Assembly: GCA_014904985.1 (NCBI GenBank)
Contig: MU128986.1
Coordinates: 163,197-227,196 of the forward strand
Direction of reading: 5' to 3'
Source of the DNA: Hydnum rufescens UP504
Taxonomy: Eukaryota > Basidiomycota > Agaricomycetes > Cantharellales > Hydnaceae
Length of the DNA stretch: 64,000 bases
Shown piece by piece: positions 58,089 to 64,000 of this stretch. A program made the translations under genes and the position numbers. Numbering within the stretch: the stretch's first letter is position 1; every line of letters starts with the position of its first letter. The notes below the pieces were generated by a model, which worked only from the letters and a program-made list of their open reading frames with translations, had not been told where the DNA came from and did not search any database.

Positions 58089-58460
58089 TGTTGGAATGAA
58101 AATAAAGAGTTACATAATCAGCCTGAAGTGGCAATACCCCTATATGGACTTAATGCTGTATCAAGCATGACTCCCCTACCACCCTCTTATGGTAATAATA
58201 TACCTAAGAGAACATTCTATATCTTTCCTGTTGATGCCAGTAGTATAGTACCCAAACATTCTACTATTCTCATGTAGTTTCTTTAATATCTTGTACATAG
58301 TATAAAAGGGCGAGCTTGAGCTCGCCTACAGATCTAAGGACTCTCTAATAATATCCTTCCTGCTAATTCACCCAAGCAACTAGGGCTCTCCAGCCTATTG
58401 AATTTGCTCACATCTGCTTAGTCATCAGGGGAAATAGTATTTTCATCCATGGCCTCACAC
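58089..58460 (+). mobile_element. Solo LTR, family A (CpG-depleted copy)
   Basis: Second copy of the LTR at 35,770-36,145, starting TGTTGGAATGAAAATAAAG. It directly abuts the truncated 3' end of the gypsy element. Of 15 CpG sites in the other copy, 13 read TG or CA here; the two kept are in the hairpin after TATAAAA. Confidence 0.85.
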
Positions 58461-58852
58461 CACCTCAGTCAGCCACAAAATCAGCCCTAACTAGGCCCAA
58501 AAATGAGGCACTTTTTGGGCCTAACTAGGCCTCAGACCTCAGGGGCCCCAAGGGGTGTTTTCAGTGACCTTAGCTGTTCTGCACCTGCATGGACATAATA
58601 CTATATATGGGCTTAACACCACTGTTCCACATCAACTATTAAATCCATTATGGCATTGAACCTAATTAGGGCTACATCCAAAGGGGCCCCAATGGGGGAC
58701 TTTGATATTGGTAAATGAATACAAAGTGGAAAATAAGCAAGTATGGGGCAAGGCAGAAGGACAGTGAAGGGAAAATGGTGGAATAGAAATGCAAATGGGG
58801 TGGACAGAAAGAGGAAATTGAGATGAATTGCATAAGGCCAAAAAAAAAGCCC
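58461..58852. other. AT-rich spacer without a gene
   Basis: Contains an inverted short motif CTAACTAGGCC around 58,490-58,540. No frame of interest. Confidence 0.4.
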
Positions 58853-59612
58853 AAATGAACAGGATTTACTCACACAAGGTGGTGTTGAGTGGGGGAGGAG
58901 GAGAGCACTCATCATAATGGAGCCAAATGTGCTCCAAATGATTCGTGAGTGGATGCTTTGGAAAGAGGGAGTTTAGACAAAGAGAACAAGCCCAAAAACA
59001 GAACAAGTGGACAAGATTTCCCCTCAGCAGGTCCAGGGGAAGGGGGGAGGAGAAGATGGGTGGTAGTGAAGTGAAAAATTGTCAGATGGACACAAAAATG
59101 GGCTAGGAGGAAAGAGGGGATTGATACGCATTGAACAAGCCCAAAAACACCACAAATGGCCAGGATTTACCCATACAAGGTGGTGTTGAGTGGGGGAGGA
59201 GGAGAGCACTTGTCATAATGGAGCCAAAGGTGCTCCAAATGACTCATGAGTGGATGATTTGGAAAGAGGGAGTCTAGACAAAGAGAACAAGCCCAAAAAC
59301 AGAATGAGCAGACAATATTTCCACTCAGCAGGTCCAGGGGAAGGGGGGAGGAGAAGATGGGTGGTAGTGAAGTGAAAAATTGTCAGATGGACACACAAAT
59401 AGGTTAGAAATAAAGAGGGGATTGATATGCATTGAACAAGCCCAAAAACACCACAAATGGCCAGGATTTACCCATACAAGGTGGTGTTGAGTAGGGGAGG
59501 AGGAGAACACTTGTCATAATGGAGCCAAAAGTGCTCCAAATGACTTGTGAGTGGATGCATTGGAAAGAGGGAGTCTAGACAAAGAGAACAAGCCCAAAAA
59601 CAGAATGAGCAG
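58853..59612. repeat. 301-bp tandem repeat, about 2.5 copies
   Basis: The anchor CAAGGTGGTGTTGAGT occurs at 58,875, 59,176 and 59,477, a period of 301 bp. Each unit contains AACAAGCCCAAAAAC and GGTCCAGGGGAAGGGGGGAG. The third unit is cut by the family B LTR at 59,613. Repeated 61-aa minus-strand frames come from this periodicity. Confidence 0.9.
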
Positions 59613-60445
59613 TGTAGAAGATGCTTTATTGCTCTGCAGAAATTACTAACACCACCAGATGTTGGCTAAGGTTATAGGGATTGGAAATGAAAAGGTATGG
59701 GAGGGGCTCAGGTTAGTCTCAATGGCTTGATTGGCTTACTAGGTATAGAAATGATATGGATGACTCTGATATGATGTAATGTTTCTGACTCTAGCTGGAC
59801 TACTTGTATCACAATTGTTGAATTGAAACTTAGAAGCTATTTCTGATTTTAAACTTTTATGGGCTTGAACCTATTATCATATGATTCAGGGCTTAGACGT
59901 CTAGCAACACCTACACTGAGGGTCCTACAACTATCTACAACTTCTCGTTGTTGCTCTGAGTATGCCTTTCAGTTACTTGGCCACTTGAATTTCTCATCTG
60001 TAACTACTTTTCTTTCGAGGGGAGTCTTATCTAAAAGCTACCTAAAACTACAAATTTCGATTCCTTATATGTATTTTTGGATGTCTGTGTACTTTTCTGT
60101 GCCAAAGTCTGTGTGATGTTTGGAATGGCACAGTTGTGGGACGTTTGGATGACTAAATCAGGCTGAGTCATATCTTTTGCTTAGTCATACAAATAGCTTT
60201 TGTCATACTTTTGAGTCCGGGTTTTTGATTACAAATCTTGGTTACATAAGCATATTTTTTTGACATGCAGAAAACTTTTTATTTTGTTTGTCAAATGAAG
60301 TTATTTCAACTGAATTTCCTTGATATCTTTGGGCTGTAGCAAGATAAGGTTGTCCTAAACACTCCAACAGATCATTGATCAAGGTCTAAGGTCAGAGTGC
60401 ATCCAAACTTGCGTTTTCAAATACTAGACAGTTATTCCTCCCACA
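59613..60445 (-). mobile_element. Solo LTR, family B, inverted copy (CpG-richer)
   Basis: Reverse complement of 56,756-57,562, from TGTAGAAGATGC to CCTCCCACA. It keeps CG where the other copy shows TG or CA, for example TTTTCTTTCGAGGGG against the CCCCTTGAAAT counterpart. Confidence 0.75.
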
Positions 60446-62324
60446 GATGGTGAACACTTTAGATTGCAGTCCCTTGCAATGCACTGTGAATTCCTACTTC
60501 TGCCACCCATATTCAGTAAAGACTTCATCTTCATTCCTCCTACTTTTCCACTCTTGAAACCACCAAGTCCATCCTTCCATCCACTGTGATGCCTTGTCCA
60601 ATGTAAAATGTCACACTTGATAGATTTGACTGATTGTTGGGTAAATGTCTGCTCTTGTTCAATTAAATGGTCTTTGTTGCGTGGAGAAAACCTCTCACCC
60701 TGGACAGCGTCTATTACTTCCAGATTGAGAACAGAGGTTGGGAATACTTGAGGAGGTATCTTGTCACCAGTTGAAATTTGTAAGGTGACTACCAGGACAA
60801 CTTCGAGGTCCTTTCATTGGTAGGGGGCATAGTGATCTCATACCCAGATAATGTATCTCGTCCACTTGATACTTTTTGATAGAACGATCCCTTCAAACGA
60901 ATTTTCAGGTGTAGGAGAATAGCAAATGGGAGTGGAGGAATGGATGCTAATGAAAGGATTGTCGTCGATGTGATCAAAATGGCGATAGACAAGTGAAAGT
61001 TGCTGGATAGGCATGGCTGGGGCTGATGCTAACAAGGTCTGTATTCAATGGGCCCCTTATAACTATCTCTTGATGGCCTCATGACTCTTTCCTTTTGCAT
61101 CAAACTTGTCCTGAAAATCATTTGTTCTTTTTGTAATTCTTTTTAGGAAATGAGGGATGGGGGAACAGGACAAGACATGATTCAAATATGTGCATCAAAG
61201 GGATTATGGGTGCAGAGGGGATGGATACAAGCTTCCCTTTCAGGGGCATTCTGGACTGCAATCCCTAATCTGACTTCAACTTTAAAGTCAGGACTCTCAG
61301 ATACCACAGATTTAACCATCATCCAGTTTAGGAATGCCCTAGTAAACTTCCTCTCCTTGGCAAGCAGATCTTGGCAAAACCATCCTGGTTTTCCAGCCTG
61401 GAACGAAAGATAAAACAATGTGTCATCCTCTACCAGAAGGTATAACTCAATGAACTTCTTGGTTCCTGATTCTTCTTTTGATATATCATTTAAAGACCTT
61501 GGGAAATTTGAAGGACTAATCATACCTTCTGTGCATTTTTCCACAGCTGGGACAATAGTGGGGTCCATTGGAAATGAAAGAAAAATGATGATAGGATCTG
61601 AGAGAGAGATGAGAAGAGAAAAGATGAGAAAAGAGAAAGAAAGAGGAGAGAAGGAACCCAAACGAACTAAGAGGGATGAGAGGAGGAGAATGGGGTTCTG
61701 GAATGACTTTCACTGCCCTTTTATCCTCGTCCTGAGTTTGACATGATTTCCTTATTCGTTTTACTTCTGACAGCTGTCATTCCCTTGTGAATTGTCTTCA
61801 AATTCAAATCCAATCCTTTGCTTCCATTCCATTTTTAGCATATGAATCACATTTGAAAAGAAAGAACAGCTGTCTGGATTCCAGATCTTTTTAAATCAGA
61901 GATGACAAAGGAAATTACACATAGAACATCTGACAGATCTCCAGTGGAGTGGGTTTGTGATGGAATAAATGAGAGACATGAAGGAAGAGATGGGTGGGAA
62001 TGGGAAATCCTTGGGCTCCAAGATTGACGATAGGAGAATGTTCCCAAACAAACAATCAACGTGTTGGTAACTGATGGGAAGTAGGATTGTAACAAAGGAA
62101 AAATTGTATTCATCCATGGATTCGATGTAGGCCTGGAAAACGAATGGGATGCCTCTGGGAATATATGCCACCATCAATCCACTTGCGTCCTCCACTCCAA
62201 GGTGGAAAACAACTTCACCAAACCCCTTTTGCTTGATGAATTGATGGGACAGATCGAATATGTCATCGGGATATTCATAGCATGGGTAATGTCCTTTGGG
62301 ATATGAGAATTTAATTGCAGACAT
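60446..62324 (-). pseudogene. Possible minus-strand multi-exon locus, unrecognised
   Basis: Three stretches on the minus strand look more coding-like than their surroundings. They are 62,324-61,896 (starts MSAIKFSYPKGHYPCYEYPD, with VFHLGVEDASGLMVAYIPRG), 61,550-61,182 (FIELYLLVEDDTLFYLSF, ERKFTRAFLNWMM) and 61,035-60,840 (LSLVYRHFDHIDDNPF). Plausible introns would lie between them, but I could not fix splice sites, and I recognise no family. It may be a gene, a relic or chance. Confidence 0.25.
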
Positions 62325-63165
62325 GATGAGTGATAATAGAACGATCTTGGGGAATTCTACATAATTCAGTGTTCCTTAAATTGCTTTTTGGAAGTCAGCA
62401 TTTAATTTCTTGGGATGGGGACTTAATTAGACACCTGAGCCTTGGTGATCACTTGTAGTTTTAATTCCAGGGTGCATTTGATCACAAGGCATTTTGCAAT
62501 TAATTTGTGGTGATTCAATTTCAATTTCCACATTTGACTTGGCTTTCAGGGTCAGAAACACATGATATTCTTTTAACTGGGAGGGGGTGAAAAGTCACAT
62601 GAAAAGAAGGGGTGGGTACATTGAGTTGGATTGATCCCTCCAAACACAGTAAGACCCAGAACAATCTCAGCCAAAAACATAGGGCCATCTGGACACATGT
62701 TGCAATAATGAATTCCATCAATTCGGGCAAAGAAATAAACCATGGGATCATTTTTGTCTGGGTAGACTGCACCAAAATTGCCAAGTCGAATAGAAAGGAA
62801 GGGTGAATTTCAATCAGTTGTATACATGCCCACGTCAATGTGAACTGCATGGGGAACTTCAAGCAAATTGAATTTGTCAGACATTTGCCTAATTGGGGAA
62901 GGATTTTTAGAATCCGCTCATCAATATTTGTTCTTGGCTTATGAGTAGTGTGGGATTCAAGGTGTGTCTGGCCATGGCCATTTTCCTTTGTTTTTTATAC
63001 CTCTCTGAGTCCTTAATTTGACTGATTTTTTTAAGAGTTTCCTTATTTAGGGATTCTAGGGTACGGGGTTAGGGATTCTAGGGCAGCACTTTGGTTTTGC
63101 TTGTTGGCTTTTGTTTGTTTCATTTCATTTTTTTTTTTTTTTTTCAAAGGTACTTTATTTTTCTA
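62325..63165. other. Stretch without a supported gene
   Basis: Weak frames on both strands at 62,521-62,862 do not support each other. A T-run lies at 63,129-63,144, and GGGATTCTAGGGT/GGGATTCTAGGGC repeats occur at 63,050-63,085. Confidence 0.35.
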
Positions 63166-63535
63166 AGTCATGTATGAACAGTTGTAATTCGAGTTTTTAA
63201 CTGGTTTGACAGAAGGTGGTAAGGGGAGACAGAAGGGGAGGGTGATAGACCTGAGGGAAGTTGAGAAATCAAGGGAGACTCAATAAGATTGCTGGAATCA
63301 AGGAGGACTTGAGTAAAGTCATGGGAATTGAGAGAGGCTTGAATGGAGTCATGAGAGTCGAGAAGAGCTTGAATGAAGTCGCGAGAGTCGAGAGGAGACT
63401 CGGGAACTTGAAAGGAAGAGTTGAAGAAAGTGTGGGACTCGAGGGAAAGGTGTGGGGATTCGAAAGATAGCGCAAGAACTTGAGAGATAGTGTGGTATAG
63501 AAGAAGGGTTGGGAGCTCCAATGACTGTCAAATCA
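63166..63535. repeat. GA-rich degenerate minisatellite
   Basis: Loose repeats of GAGTCGAGAGGAG, GAATGGAGTCATGAG and similar 15-30-bp motifs. The 117-aa minus-strand frame here (SLNSHDF, LLDSHDS type repeats) follows from the repetition and is not taken as a gene. Confidence 0.5.
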
Positions 63536-63691
63536 AAATCTGGTTCAGCCAGTGTGTAGAGGGGAGACTGTGTTTCTGTTTATTCAAATGGGTTGGTTTG
63601 CTTCAATGGTTGATCACTCTCTGCAAGATATGTATGTGTTTATCGGGAAATGGAATGTGATATGGACTAGCAATAGTCAATGATATATTGT

Positions 63692-63780
63692 AGATGCTTA
63701 TAGGAAGGCTTATACGTCGTATGGAATGCTTATAGGAAGGCTTATATGTGAGGGATGCTTGTGGAAAGGCTTATACGTGC
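63692..63780. repeat. Short minisatellite, three units
   Basis: ATGCTTATAGGAAGGCTTAT occurs at about 63,694 and 63,726, followed by a variant (ATGCTTGTGGAAAGGCTTAT) at about 63,756, with a period near 31 bp. Confidence 0.8.
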
Positions 63781-64000
63781 CCATGTTGTGATCATTTGTT
63801 TACTGATATTTGTGTTCTTGTTTATGTCCTCCTAGTCAAAATGCGGATATCTGTGGGCTGTAGAATGGTCAGTGCTTGGTTAGTTTGGTTAGTATGCTTC
63901 AATCTTCTTTCCTGACTCATATTTCGTTATGCTTACTTTTTCCTTGGATGTCCAGCAACTCTAACCTTAGGTTCTGCAACTATCCTTGGCTTCAGTATTT

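Noticed and set aside
63168..63521. Ser/Leu-repeat protein on the minus strand
   Set aside because: The repeats follow the GA-rich minisatellite at DNA level and both strands give open frames.

Overview
The window looks like nuclear DNA of a filamentous basidiomycete, probably an Agaricomycete. The reasons are many short (about 50-70 nt) GT-AG introns, conserved housekeeping genes (eIF2-beta, RACK1, MAK16), a PDR-type ABC transporter, an F-box protein, and a cluster of very large C2/helical/NACHT/WD40 NLR-like (STAND) proteins mixed with transposons. No tRNA, rRNA or CRISPR array was recognised. All gene models were spliced by eye.

Region 1 (1-11,400) is ordinary gene space. It holds the 3' end of a PDR ABC transporter, a small three-exon gene of unknown function, a Ser/Pro-rich unknown gene on the minus strand, an F-box gene, the eIF2-beta gene (SUI3, minus), a decayed MAK16 copy (minus) and a complete RACK1/Asc1/Cpc2 gene (minus). 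The RACK1 gene has two micro-exons (9 and 12 nt), and one of its introns carries a U24/snR24-like C/D snoRNA.

Region 2 (11,600-42,700) is an NLR cluster built by repeated segmental duplication. NLR1 (13,332-18,661) and NLR3 (36,462-41,882) are intact nine-exon genes of 1,623 and 1,645 aa. NLR2 (22,292-28,158) is a pseudogene with many frameshifts. Three degenerate fragments of the NLR 5' half lie at about 11,670-12,420, 20,915-21,380 and 31,260-32,560. A downstream module occurs four times (18,662-20,915; 28,159-30,385; 33,150-34,395; 41,883-42,685). Two nested TA-flanked MITE-like elements (34,397-35,743) and a solo LTR (35,770-36,145) lie between the NLR2 and NLR3 blocks.

Region 3 (42,686-60,450) is a transposon nest. 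A Ty3/gypsy chromodomain retrotransposon, with in-frame stops mostly explained by CGA-to-TGA change, is split by an 8,050-bp palindromic DNA transposon (44,979-53,028). That transposon has arms of about 2.5 kb, an 8-bp target duplication and a broken DDE_1 (pogo-like) transposase. The retrotransposon is also interrupted by two solo LTRs and by an unidentified insert in its integrase. A 301-bp tandem repeat and an inverted copy of one solo LTR follow.

Region 4 (60,450-64,000) is AT-rich, with weakly supported minus-strand exons and a minisatellite.

The strongest cross-scale signal is CpG depletion. It covers the transposon nest and also the WD40 exons of all three NLR genes, while the upstream NACHT exons of the same genes keep their CpGs. 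This fits repeat-directed cytosine methylation and deamination, and two copies of one LTR show it site by site.
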